Assembly (NCBI GenBank): GCA_035457345.1
Contig: DATIBT010000033.1
Location: forward strand, 1-64,000
Length of the DNA: 64,000 bases
DNA from: DASTDY01 sp035457345
GTDB lineage: Bacteria; Patescibacteriota; Saccharimonadia; Saccharimonadales; EFPC-124
Reading direction: 5' to 3'
Under the pieces are notes generated by a model. It did no database searches. It was given only the letters and a program-made list of their open reading frames with translations, and was not told where the DNA came from. A program made the translations under genes and the position numbers. Positions 7,835-16,333 of this stretch are shown in pieces. Position 1 is the first letter of the stretch. Every line of letters begins with the position of its first letter.

Positions 7835-8890
7835 ATGGCAGAATCTACCAAAAAATCGACCGACGCTCCGAAGACCGCTGACGCTAAGAACACTGCGAAC
7901 GACGCCAAGCTAAAAGCGCTTGGCCTGGCGATGGAGCAAATAGAAAAGCAATTTGGCACCGGTGCTATTATGCGTCTGGGCGAGCAAAAGCATGCTGATG
8001 TTGAATTTATTAGCGCCGGGGCGCTTAGCCTTGATTTGGCACTTGGCGGTGGGTATCCTAAGGGGCGAATCATTGAAGTATATGGGCCGGAAAGTTCCGG
8101 CAAAACGACGCTTACCCTGCACGCAATTGCTGAGGTGCAAAAAATGGGCGGTACGGCGGCGTTCATTGACGCTGAGCACGCACTCGATCCGGCCTACGCC
8201 CGCAAACTTGGCGTAGACACTAATTCGCTGCTGGTGAGCCAGCCAGACAATGGTGAGCAAGCCCTTGAGATTGTTGATTCATTGGTGCGCAGCAACGCTG
8301 TAGATCTGATTGTAGTTGACTCAGTTGCGGCGCTTACCCCGCAGGCTGAAATTGAGGGTGAAATGGGCGACAGCCATATGGGTCTGCAGGCACGCTTAAT
8401 GAGCCAAGCGCTGCGTAAATTGACGGGTGTGATTAATAAGAGCAAAGCCACGGTGATGTTTATCAACCAAATTCGCATGAAGATTGGCGTGATGTTCGGC
8501 AACCCAGAAACGACCACTGGTGGTAACGCGCTTAAGTTTTACGCCAGTGTGCGTCTCGATATTCGCCGCACCGGCCAAATTAAGGTTGGCGAGGATGTTA
8601 TTGGTAACCGCACCAAAGTAAAGGTGGTCAAAAATAAGATTGCACCACCATTCCGTAGCGCTGAGTTCGACATAATGTACGGCGAAGGTATTAGCCGCAC
8701 GGGCGATGTACTTGATCTGGCCGTAGCGCACGGCGTGGTAGATAAAGCAGGTGCGTGGTTCTCGTACAAAGACGGCAAAATCGGCCAAGGCCGCGAAGCG
8801 TCTAAGGCGTACCTGAAGGATAATCCTAAGGTGATGGATGAAATAGATAAGGCTGTCCGCCAAAAGGTGGTCGCCGAAGAAGCGCTGTAA
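7835..8890 (+). CDS. recA: Recombinase RecA
   Basis: RecA forms ATP-dependent filaments on single-stranded DNA for strand exchange. The 351 residues have family length. An N-terminal polymerisation helix is preceded by a lysine-rich extension of about 25 residues. Walker A is GPESSGKTT, Walker B is LIVVDSVAAL, the loop region is EGEMGDSHMGLQAR, and the conserved KFYASVRLDIRR follows. recX follows 25 nt later, the standard pairing. Confidence 0.98.
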   Translation: MAESTKKSTDAPKTADAKNTANDAKLKALGLAMEQIEKQFGTGAIMRLGEQKHADVEFISAGALSLDLALGGGYPKGRIIEVYGPESSGKTTLTLHAIAEVQKMGGTAAFIDAEHALDPAYARKLGVDTNSLLVSQPDNGEQALEIVDSLVRSNAVDLIVVDSVAALTPQAEIEGEMGDSHMGLQARLMSQALRKLTGVINKSKATVMFINQIRMKIGVMFGNPETTTGGNALKFYASVRLDIRRTGQIKVGEDVIGNRTKVKVVKNKIAPPFRSAEFDIMYGEGISRTGDVLDLAVAHGVVDKAGAWFSYKDGKIGQGREASKAYLKDNPKVMDEIDKAVRQKVVAEEAL

Positions 8891-8915
8891 TGAGCGTGCG
8901 GCTCGAGACCGGCCA

Positions 8916-9518
8916 GTGAAGATTACGGCTATTAAAGCGCAGGTAAAAAATCCTGAACGCCTAAGTGTTTATGTGGACGAGAAATTTGCCTTTTCACTCA
9001 ATTACATGCAGCTGCTCGATGAGAAGCTGCATGCCGGCCTCAATATAGATGAAGCGCGTCTTGCAACCCTCAAACACTTAAGCGATTTTGGCAAAGCATA
9101 CGAACGGGCGCTCATGTTCGCCATGATCCGTCCTCGCTCCGTACAAGAGATGCATGACTACGCCCGTCGTAAAAAGTGGGCGCCAGAAGATGCGGAGGCG
9201 ATTGTTGATAAACTTTTGGCTAAGAAGTACCTCGATGACAGACGTTTTGCCCGTGCCTGGATAGAAAACCGTGCGCTCGGCAAAAAGACGAGCCAGCGTA
9301 AATTACGTTTGGAGCTAAAGCAGAAAGGTGTATCTGAGTCTATTATCACAGAAGTATTGCAACAGGCTAATTACAGTGATACCGTCGCCCTCAAGCAGCT
9401 CATAGTTAAAAAACGTAAGCTAGTCAGGTATGCTCAAGATGAACAAAAACTTGTGCAGTACCTGGCGCGGCTGGGGTTCGGATTTGATGATATTAAGAAC
9501 GCGCTTCAGGATGAGTAG
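8916..9518 (+). CDS. recX: Regulatory protein RecX
   Basis: RecX binds RecA filaments and limits their extension. 200 residues, largely helical, with the three-helix repeats of the family visible around YARRKKWAPEDAEAIVDKL, YLDDRRFARAWIENR and ALLY-like C-terminal segments. The start is GTG at 8916, a short distance after recA. The 3' end overlaps the convergent PRC-barrel gene by 26 nt. Confidence 0.93.
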   Translation: MKITAIKAQVKNPERLSVYVDEKFAFSLNYMQLLDEKLHAGLNIDEARLATLKHLSDFGKAYERALMFAMIRPRSVQEMHDYARRKKWAPEDAEAIVDKLLAKKYLDDRRFARAWIENRALGKKTSQRKLRLELKQKGVSESIITEVLQQANYSDTVALKQLIVKKRKLVRYAQDEQKLVQYLARLGFGFDDIKNALQDE

Positions 9519-10107
9519 TGCTCGAGGGTGACGCCGGGCGCGGCACCTCGGGCGGTACGCGCCGGCGTTTGAACGGATTTGTCACCAGGTGTTCTAATTT
9601 TTTGGCTGGAGCCGCATCGTGCACGACAGCCCCGCGCACAATAACGGCCGTATCCGTCACTTCGATAATCTGCGTTCGACTAATTATCACTTCCACAGTG
9701 CCCCAAGCCTGCATAAACCCAGGCTGAACGTGTAATTGCATAATAAAGAACGATTTTGTGTCTACGGTGTAATTAGCAACTTTGCCGACCTTGCGCCCAT
9801 TCTCTTCAACGACCTGTTTGCCCTCAAGCGTAAAGTTGTAACTAATGATTGTTTTAAGGCGAACAAGATCATCCGGCGACATAAGTGTATCTGCGTCGTC
9901 GACAATAAAACCTAAGTCGCTAACTTCGCGGATATCGTCAATAGTTAAGATTGCCGGATTTACGTCCAGGGTAGGTCCTTGGCAGTAAAAAGCGACGATT
10001 TTTAGTTCGCGCGGGTCAATTATTGAGGTCTGAGTGCGAGCAAGTTCTGCACCCGTTTGAAGGCTCATGACGGGTATGTTCAAAATGCGCTCTTTTAGTA
10101 CAAGCAT
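9493..10107 (-). CDS. PRC-barrel domain protein with basic C-terminal tail
   Basis: 204 residues. Two consecutive PRC-barrel-like beta domains (about 15-85 and 92-165) each show the pattern of a glycine-bearing turn followed by short strands. After them comes a Lys/Arg- then Pro/Ser-rich tail (about 170-204). PRC barrels occur in RimM and in photosynthetic reaction-centre proteins as adaptor folds; the specific role here is unknown. The ATG has TATAAT 6 nt upstream on its strand, so the message looks leaderless. The 3' end overlaps recX. Confidence 0.75.
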   Translation of the reverse strand: MLVLKERILNIPVMSLQTGAELARTQTSIIDPRELKIVAFYCQGPTLDVNPAILTIDDIREVSDLGFIVDDADTLMSPDDLVRLKTIISYNFTLEGKQVVEENGRKVGKVANYTVDTKSFFIMQLHVQPGFMQAWGTVEVIISRTQIIEVTDTAVIVRGAVVHDAAPAKKLEHLVTNPFKRRRVPPEVPRPASPSSTTHPEARS

Positions 10108-10113
10108 GCTCTT

Positions 10114-10119
10114 ATTATA
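10114..10119 (-). promoter_or_regulatory. -10 box of the PRC-barrel gene, leaderless spacing
   Basis: Read on the minus strand, TATAAT is separated from the ATG at 10107 by AAGAGC, 6 nt. This fits transcription starting at the start codon. Confidence 0.5.
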
Positions 10120-10198
10120 CCCGTACTATTTTTATCGCACCTGTGGAAAACTTGGTACTTTACAGACAGACGCAAACAAGTTCATACTTCGCGGCATC

Positions 10199-11626
10199 AT
10201 GAAACGATTTTACCTATTTGCCCTGATTATTACCGTAATATGCAGTCATGCTTCGCCGGTTGCCGCAGAAGAAGACTTATCATCCCATGTCGTCATTGCG
10301 GCAGTTCAGACCGGCAAGACAGAGGCTACTGGCGAAGATTATGTAGAAATCTATAATCCCACGACAGCCGCTTTAGATGTAACGGGTTGGAAACTTCAGT
10401 ATCGTGCCGCTAATGCAAAGGGGGCGAACGGGTGGGCGACGAAGCGTACTGTTGCCTGCCTAGAACCTGTGGCTGTTAATCCATGCATTGTCACTATTAA
10501 ACCTCACGACAGATTGCTTTTTGCCACTTACGACATAGCCGGCATAGCCGAGCAGCCACTCGCGACTGGCTTTAATGATGCGGGCGGTCAGCTGCGATTG
10601 GTCGATAATGCGGGTACGGTGCAAGACATGCTTGGCTACGGTACGGCGTTAGAAGCGGAGCAAGCTCAACCGGCTCCGGCACCACCGCTTGGCCTCGCTT
10701 TGCTCCGCAAGAGCAATGAGGGGCATATTGTCGATACCGATAATAATGCCGGTGACTTCCTGGTCGGCTGCTACATGCCCATGCCACCAGGAGAGGTCTT
10801 GCCTGCGGGCCCGCCGGTTACGCAGCCTTGTCCTGTCATTCCTAACGAAGATGATGAGCAGCAAGAGGCGAGCGGCGTGAGCCCTGCGACGACTGAAACG
10901 CCGCCCTCTGACCCGCAAAAGCCGTATCCACAACTATTTATAACTGAGTTGCTTCCAGACCCCGCTAGTCCACAGACGGATAGCGACGATGAGTTTATTG
11001 AGCTCTACAACCCTTTTGGCGATCCCGTTGACGCCACAGGCTATATGCTTGAGGGTGGTAGTGACTTCCGTTACCACTTTACGCTTAGCGGTGTTATTGT
11101 GCCTGCGGGCGGCTATGTTGCCATACCATCTTCCGAGTCACATATTAGCCTTGCAAACAGTGGTACGTTGGTGCGCTTAGTGAACCCGGCCGGCGAAATC
11201 GTGGACACGGTTGCAAATTACGGTTCCGCTAAAAGCGGTCAGTCATGGGCCAAAGTGGATGGGGTATGGCAGTGGACGACAAGCCCAACACCGGGCGGTG
11301 CAAATGTAATAGTTGTGCCCGCAGTGCCTGTTGCTGCTAAAAAAGCAGCCGCCAAACCTGCCGTCTCAAAAACGAGCAAAATCGCCAAGGCTTCTACCGG
11401 CGCCACTAAAGCGGCAAAGACCACTGCAGCCGCTGCGTCAATTGGCGCTAATAAAAATCAAGGTGACGGAAACGGCTTTTCTTATTGGCTACTTGCACCA
11501 ATTGGCGCACTCGCTGTGGGCTATATAGGCTACGAATACCGCCACGACATCGTACGTTTGTGGCACAAAGCAAAACAAGCCGTAAGTGGCAAGAAAGGCT
11601 CAGAGCCTACTCCGCAAACGGATTAA
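10199..11626 (+). CDS. Secreted, membrane-anchored protein with two lamin-tail (LTD) domains
   Basis: 475 residues from the ATG at 10199; an upstream in-frame ATG at 10067 is rejected because the signal peptide (residues 1-23, ending PVAAEE) starts here. Two lamin-tail Ig-like domains follow, recognisable by EDYVEIYNPTTAALDVTGWKLQ and DEFIELYNPFGDPVDATGYML. They are joined by a Pro-rich linker and followed by an Ala/Lys-rich stalk and a C-terminal membrane helix (about 430-450) with a basic tail. Bacterial LTD proteins are typically surface-displayed; ligand unknown. No clear ribosome binding site. Confidence 0.8.
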   Translation: MKRFYLFALIITVICSHASPVAAEEDLSSHVVIAAVQTGKTEATGEDYVEIYNPTTAALDVTGWKLQYRAANAKGANGWATKRTVACLEPVAVNPCIVTIKPHDRLLFATYDIAGIAEQPLATGFNDAGGQLRLVDNAGTVQDMLGYGTALEAEQAQPAPAPPLGLALLRKSNEGHIVDTDNNAGDFLVGCYMPMPPGEVLPAGPPVTQPCPVIPNEDDEQQEASGVSPATTETPPSDPQKPYPQLFITELLPDPASPQTDSDDEFIELYNPFGDPVDATGYMLEGGSDFRYHFTLSGVIVPAGGYVAIPSSESHISLANSGTLVRLVNPAGEIVDTVANYGSAKSGQSWAKVDGVWQWTTSPTPGGANVIVVPAVPVAAKKAAAKPAVSKTSKIAKASTGATKAAKTTAAAASIGANKNQGDGNGFSYWLLAPIGALAVGYIGYEYRHDIVRLWHKAKQAVSGKKGSEPTPQTD

Positions 11627-11921
11627 TGCGGCCAGTTGGGAATGGCTTGGTCTGCCCGGTATTGTCAGTCGATTTTTGCAAGGTCTTAATCTTGTTAATG
11701 GTGTCGGTGGTGGTCTTATTAAATTTGCTGCCTATTGTTGCCTGGAATTGTTTGCCCTTGTACTCTTCATCTGTTGGGCTATTAAGTGTTTGATTGACGG
11801 TGTAAATAACGCCAGCTACTGTACTCAAAAGCAAAACGGTCACAATAAAGTAGTGATGCCGGACGAGGGGCTTAAGCTTACTTAGGTAGGTTAGGATGGC
11901 TGGTGGGATGGTGAACTTCAT
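11607..11921 (-). CDS. Small single-pass membrane protein at the end of T4P cluster 1
   Basis: About 104 residues: a short cytoplasmic segment, one membrane helix (about 25-45) and a polar periplasm-side domain with no recognised motif. The start at 11921 lies 2 nt beyond the pilO stop, with AAAGAG upstream. Its position after pilMNO is where PilP-type accessory proteins occur in other bacteria, but no sequence similarity to PilP is evident. It overlaps the convergent lamin-tail gene by 20 nt. Confidence 0.65.
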   Translation of the reverse strand: MKFTIPPAILTYLSKLKPLVRHHYFIVTVLLLSTVAGVIYTVNQTLNSPTDEEYKGKQFQATIGSKFNKTTTDTINKIKTLQKSTDNTGQTKPFPTGRINPFAE

Positions 11922-11923
11922 AG

Positions 11924-12475
11924 CTAGCTCTTTAAATACACCTCGCAACTAAGCGACGGGTTACTAATTTTGTTTGGGTCCTTGTCTGGCGCGAGGGTAA
12001 GGCTGGTGACTTGAATTTTGGTTAGGTTACCTTCGAGATCGCGCAAAAAGTTTAAGAAGGTGACATAAGCGAGCGGCCCTTTAAGGGATACAGTGAATGG
12101 CGTCTTTTTTGCGCCGTTAGTTGCAGCTGCATTTTTATTGGTCGTAGAGAAGTCGAAGGTATTTACCTGTATGCCATAGCGCGCCGCGTAATCGGCCACA
12201 TCTTTAATGACCTGGTCCTGGTATTGGTATTGGGCACTAGTGGCGGCAATTTGTTTTGCCCGATCTACAATGTCCTTCTGATCTTCAAGTTGTTTTTTGA
12301 GCTGCTTAAGCTGCTGTAACTCTGTGCCACTTAGGTCGGCGTCGGTCCTTGCGTGGTCGGTTTCACGGACTTTTTCGGCGAGCATACCCTGCACCCACCA
12401 CACGCCAGCGCCAAAACTAGCCAATAGCACGACAACCAAGCCAATCAACATGTAGCGGAGTTTAGTGGCTGTCAT
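11924..12475 (-). CDS. pilO: Type IV pilus inner-membrane platform protein PilO
   Basis: 183 residues with the PilO plan: a short N-terminus, one membrane helix (about 8-30), a coiled coil (about 33-75) and a ferredoxin-like C-terminal domain (about 85-180) containing the LKGPLAYVTFLNFLRDLE motif. With PilN it connects the cytoplasmic PilM ring to the pilus. It overlaps pilN by 4 nt (translational coupling). Confidence 0.85.
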   Translation of the reverse strand: MTATKLRYMLIGLVVVLLASFGAGVWWVQGMLAEKVRETDHARTDADLSGTELQQLKQLKKQLEDQKDIVDRAKQIAATSAQYQYQDQVIKDVADYAARYGIQVNTFDFSTTNKNAAATNGAKKTPFTVSLKGPLAYVTFLNFLRDLEGNLTKIQVTSLTLAPDKDPNKISNPSLSCEVYLKS

Positions 12476-13071
12476 TGTTTTGCCCCCGGCTTTTTGGTAA
12501 ATTGCGCTTTGAGTGTGACGCTAAAGGGGTACTTTTGGGTGATTGTTGTAGCGGAGCCGGTCGAAGTGTCGGTCTGGCTTATGTTGGCGATATTCACATT
12601 CTCAAAAATTGGCGAGTTCTCTAGGCTATTTTTTAAGTTCACTGCCCGGTCATACGACATAGCGCGGCCACTTATGTCTATTGGCGCGTTCGTATTAGTT
12701 GTAGTGGGTGTCGTTGAGCCAAGGGTTAGATTGTTAAGTACTACACCCTGCGGAATAACCGCGGCGATGGAGAATATTAAGTCACTAAAACTAACATCAC
12801 TGCCAAGAATGGTTTTGGCCGTTGCCAGGTTCTTGGCAAATTCTTCGGCGGCAGTTTTGGTTTTTGCGTACTCTTGTGCGGCTGTTTGGTTTTCTGCTTT
12901 GATGCGATCGGCGAGTTCTTTGTCGTTTGCCGTTGCCCAAAAACCAACAGTAAATACCACACCAAGAAGCAGCGCAGTCGTCACTACTAGCGTGCAGTAT
13001 CTATAAAGGGTCACGTTCATGCGCGCAGCTCGCGCCTGCCGCTTGGTTTCTGGAGGGAGGAGATTTATCAT
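12472..13071 (-). CDS. pilN: Type IV pilus assembly protein PilN
   Basis: 199 residues beginning with the family signature INLLPPE, which binds the PilM groove. A membrane helix (about 25-45), a coiled coil and a ferredoxin-like domain follow. Coupled to pilM upstream and pilO downstream by 4-nt overlaps. Confidence 0.9.
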   Translation of the reverse strand: MINLLPPETKRQARAARMNVTLYRYCTLVVTTALLLGVVFTVGFWATANDKELADRIKAENQTAAQEYAKTKTAAEEFAKNLATAKTILGSDVSFSDLIFSIAAVIPQGVVLNNLTLGSTTPTTTNTNAPIDISGRAMSYDRAVNLKNSLENSPIFENVNIANISQTDTSTGSATTITQKYPFSVTLKAQFTKKPGAKQ

Positions 13072-14132
13072 TGCCAGATCTCCTTGGGGTCAATAATGCC
13101 AAGACCGGCTGCAGTTATATAGCGCGGTTTGAACAATTTGCTTGGCGGCGTGAGATGCCCGAAGCTTATTGAGTGCCATGGATTGGCAACGCGCGACGGC
13201 ATGAGCATGGCGTCTGTCATAAATTCACCCAATCCCGGCAGATTGGAACCCCCGCCTACAATAAGAATTTGCTCAATCTTGGTCTTGGCGCCGAGCCGTT
13301 CCGCGTAATACCGCATAATCTTGCGTGTTTCCTGGGCGACTTGTGTAAGGACGGGCTCAAGTGCCAAGCGAATTTGATTCTGCTTGGGGCCGGGCGCAAG
13401 GCCACTGTGCACTTTAAGTTGGTGTGCTTCTTCGAAACTAACTTTGAGCTTATCGGCAATAGTGTAGGTAACGGTGTGGCCGCCAACCGGCGCGCTGCCG
13501 GTGACGCGTACCACTTGGTCGACGAGGGCGATGTCACTTGTGGCGGCGCCCACATCTATGACGATGGTTGGAAGGTGGCCTTCTTCGGTGCGCCGAATAA
13601 GACGTGCGGCCGAACTAATCCCTGGCTCGACAAGCACCACCTGCAAGCCCGCTTTTTCACAGCTGGCAACCGAAGCGTCGACAATCTTTTTTGGCACCGC
13701 AGTAAGCAGTACGGTAATGTTCTCTTTGTTTCGTTCGACAATTTGGTGATCAATATACAGCTCGCTGGCGGCAATAGGAATATATTGTTCAACCTCAAGC
13801 TGGAGTGAGTCTGACAGATTGGCTTCTGCGTCTAGGGGGAGCTCAAGCGTGCGGCTGTAAGTACGCGATGTCGGCACGCTAATGGCTACATGATTGCTTG
13901 GCAATTTACCGTGGATTTTTTCCCGCAGCAACTGCCTGACCCCGTCGGCCAAGTAGTCGTCTTTGGCGGCCGTCAAGCTGTTATTTACCTTTTGCGGGTC
14001 GAGGTCAATCGAACCGTATCCAAGCACTGTCATTTTGCGCTGGTTAATCGCCATGGCTTTAATACCGGTCGAGCTAATATCTATGCCGACCAGAGGCTTA
14101 TCATGGTAGAATAATTTCGTTTTTGTGCCCAT
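13068..14132 (-). CDS. pilM: Type IV pilus actin-like ATPase PilM
   Basis: 354 residues of the actin/FtsA-like PilM family. Phosphate-binding loops appear as VGIDISSTGIKAMAI near residue 15 and VIDVGAATSDIALVDQ in the second subdomain, with the adenosine motif ILIVGGGSNLPGL. PilM is cytoplasmic and ties PilN to the PilB/PilC motor. A GTG directly precedes the chosen ATG. A TATACT box lies about 20 nt upstream, suggesting pilMNO can be transcribed separately from the pilin genes. Confidence 0.93.
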   Translation of the reverse strand: MGTKTKLFYHDKPLVGIDISSTGIKAMAINQRKMTVLGYGSIDLDPQKVNNSLTAAKDDYLADGVRQLLREKIHGKLPSNHVAISVPTSRTYSRTLELPLDAEANLSDSLQLEVEQYIPIAASELYIDHQIVERNKENITVLLTAVPKKIVDASVASCEKAGLQVVLVEPGISSAARLIRRTEEGHLPTIVIDVGAATSDIALVDQVVRVTGSAPVGGHTVTYTIADKLKVSFEEAHQLKVHSGLAPGPKQNQIRLALEPVLTQVAQETRKIMRYYAERLGAKTKIEQILIVGGGSNLPGLGEFMTDAMLMPSRVANPWHSISFGHLTPPSKLFKPRYITAAGLGIIDPKEIWQ

Positions 14133-14168
14133 CACTGTATACGCTTATGGTTAGTATACCATTTACTG

Positions 14169-15743
14169 TTACGGACCGGTTAGTACTTCGCGCCACGAAA
14201 GCACATTGTAAGTGCTTGTCACTGGCCAGCTTGGCGGTGGCGTGTAAAGCATGTTGTAGTCATACTGTGTGGTGTTATTGAGGACGCCCGAGATGTAGTT
14301 GCCGGTTGACGCTTGCAATGCTGCGTCGCCACAAGAACTACCCCTGAACCATGTCCACGTCCATGACTGCCGGGTAGCAACTGAACCGTAGAAGTTGAAT
14401 GTTTGGTTGGCGTTTGTCCAGCCGCGCGTACAGGTGTTGACGGTACGATATGTACTTGGATATTGCACGCTACCCGCTTGGGCAATGAGCGCTGCGTCAA
14501 CCTCAAAGTTGAATGACCCGGTAGCTGGCGGCGCGTAAGGGGCGATGAGAATATCTTGTTCGGCCATCAGGCCAATGGCGTCACTGCCATCTTTTTGGGC
14601 GTAGACCAGGTCATCGGCAATGACTATATTTGCCTCTTGTGACGAGCTGGCGAGCCGCCCTGCCCCAATGGTAACGCGACCATTGTAGGTGGTGTTGCTG
14701 CGCACCCATACGTTGTCTTCGGCAAAAATGACGCCCGAACCTGGGATGGCAATATTCGTGGCTACCGAAGAAAGCGTTAGTGCACTGGTATATGGTGTAT
14801 TGCGGTCGTTTTCGGCATTAACTTGCGACAGGTTATAGGTGCCATTGTTGTTCAGCTCAATCAAGTAGCCTCTGTTAATGGCGAAGGTCGAAGCACGGCG
14901 GGGCAGGTAGGCAGCGGTTCTTGTAGATGGCGTTTGCGAACAGGCATTCGGCATGCTAGCCAGACTGGTAGTTGATGAGTCTGCCAAGAAGGCATTCTTT
15001 TTGATGCTGCACAGCGAGCCGGTCACGGCATTAAAATCAACCGAAGGCACCGGGTAGCGCCAATCAGACTTATTGCGTGTATTGCAGTTTACCGGCGACG
15101 TTACGCTTGTATGGCACCACACACCTGGTTTGCTGCTGCCATCACCGCCTAAGTTGCTTGGTGGGGTGTAGGTTGCGTTGGTGCTTGTTACGTCACTATT
15201 GCTGGCACCGTCCATGCGAATGCCCTGGTTGGAATGCACTGGTCCGTTGGCGGATTCGGTGTTGCCGAACCATACGGCAGTGTCGGCAACAAGGCCATAA
15301 CTGGCAAACGATGGCGCGCCAATTTGAGCGTCGATAGTCCGTTTTATAGATGTACCGGCTACTTGCCCAATTGCCCTTATCTTAACAATGGTCGAGCCGC
15401 CGCCTTGGGGATTAATCCATAAGGTAAACGTCCCTTGGGTCTTAGCATTATCGTCTACATAGTTGTGAACGTAGGGGCCATAACCGAGCTGCGGGTCTGG
15501 GGTGGTTGGGGTGCTTTGGCCATCTTTGTAATCGGTGGCATTATGACTGAGGTGCCAGAGATAATAGTTAATGCCCGCCTCGGCAATGTTGAAGGCCTTT
15601 TGGCTTTGAATGTTGTTGCCAACAAGCACAATATTGCTGCCAATAAGCTCAACCACCGACATGAAAATTATTGTAATAACTACTAAAAATCCAAGGACAC
15701 TCGGAAGTACGAAGCCTTTTTGTTGTCTTTTTTGTCTGCTCAT
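14169..15743 (-). CDS. PilX-like pilus assembly protein
   Basis: 524 residues. The N-terminus (QKGFVLPSVLGFL, then a hydrophobic helix to about 35) matches PilX-type proteins rather than a standard prepilin, as it has no Glu at position 5. The motif QKAFNIAEAGINYYLWHL is the usual PilX alpha-helical follow-on. A large beta-rich, Thr/Ser/Asn-rich region with several Cys follows. It is probably a minor subunit of the pilus tip or assembly complex. It overlaps the upstream prepilin gene by 4 nt. Confidence 0.75.
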   Translation of the reverse strand: MSRQKRQQKGFVLPSVLGFLVVITIIFMSVVELIGSNIVLVGNNIQSQKAFNIAEAGINYYLWHLSHNATDYKDGQSTPTTPDPQLGYGPYVHNYVDDNAKTQGTFTLWINPQGGGSTIVKIRAIGQVAGTSIKRTIDAQIGAPSFASYGLVADTAVWFGNTESANGPVHSNQGIRMDGASNSDVTSTNATYTPPSNLGGDGSSKPGVWCHTSVTSPVNCNTRNKSDWRYPVPSVDFNAVTGSLCSIKKNAFLADSSTTSLASMPNACSQTPSTRTAAYLPRRASTFAINRGYLIELNNNGTYNLSQVNAENDRNTPYTSALTLSSVATNIAIPGSGVIFAEDNVWVRSNTTYNGRVTIGAGRLASSSQEANIVIADDLVYAQKDGSDAIGLMAEQDILIAPYAPPATGSFNFEVDAALIAQAGSVQYPSTYRTVNTCTRGWTNANQTFNFYGSVATRQSWTWTWFRGSSCGDAALQASTGNYISGVLNNTTQYDYNMLYTPPPSWPVTSTYNVLSWREVLTGP

Positions 15744-16333
15744 AAGTTTGTCTTCCTGTTGCGTAAGCTGACTTCGCTTGTGATGGTATCATTACCCGAT
15801 TGGCTCGGCAGTGTAATTGGTACGGCAAGGTTAATTCGCATACCTTTTATAGTGTGCAGATCGGCGATTGGCGGCGTGAGTGTATTGCCGGCTGCATCAA
15901 GGTACTGAAAGGTCTTCACCGTGGGTGAGGAGTAGAAATTATCGATGATTGTCACTGTCCGTTGTTGTGCAGTTAAGAGCGTGCCAGCCGGTGGATTTGC
16001 CGACAGCGGCGTAACATCGGCAAACAATTTGGTGCCCGCTGGATTTTTGTAGTAATGAATGAGCGACACATTGGCGTCGTTCGGAGCGAAGTACGCATAT
16101 ACCGTCACTTCTGTATCGATGGCCTGAGTAACATCGGTCGCCCCGCGGAGCACCTTTGCTATGCGCTGCGACTGCATGGATAGCTGACTAAACATGAGCC
16201 CCTCTTGCTCTAGGACAAAAAATTGCCGGAGGGTTTGGTTAAAAAAGGGATAGGCAATAACAATTAGGATCGCCAGAAGTGATAGTGCGATAACAAGCTC
16301 GCCAACGGAAAATCCACGACTATGGCGTAACAC
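15740..16333 (-). CDS. Minor prepilin (PilW/GspJ-like)
   Basis: 197 residues with a prepilin N-terminus (MLRHSRG, cleavage before FSVGE, Glu at +5) and a hydrophobic helix to about residue 30. A beta-rich domain of the size of GspJ/PilW minor pilins follows. Coupled by overlap to the prepilin before it and the PilX-like gene after it, so the three likely form a minor-pilin priming complex. Confidence 0.8.
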   Translation of the reverse strand: MLRHSRGFSVGELVIALSLLAILIVIAYPFFNQTLRQFFVLEQEGLMFSQLSMQSQRIAKVLRGATDVTQAIDTEVTVYAYFAPNDANVSLIHYYKNPAGTKLFADVTPLSANPPAGTLLTAQQRTVTIIDNFYSSPTVKTFQYLDAAGNTLTPPIADLHTIKGMRINLAVPITLPSQSGNDTITSEVSLRNRKTNL

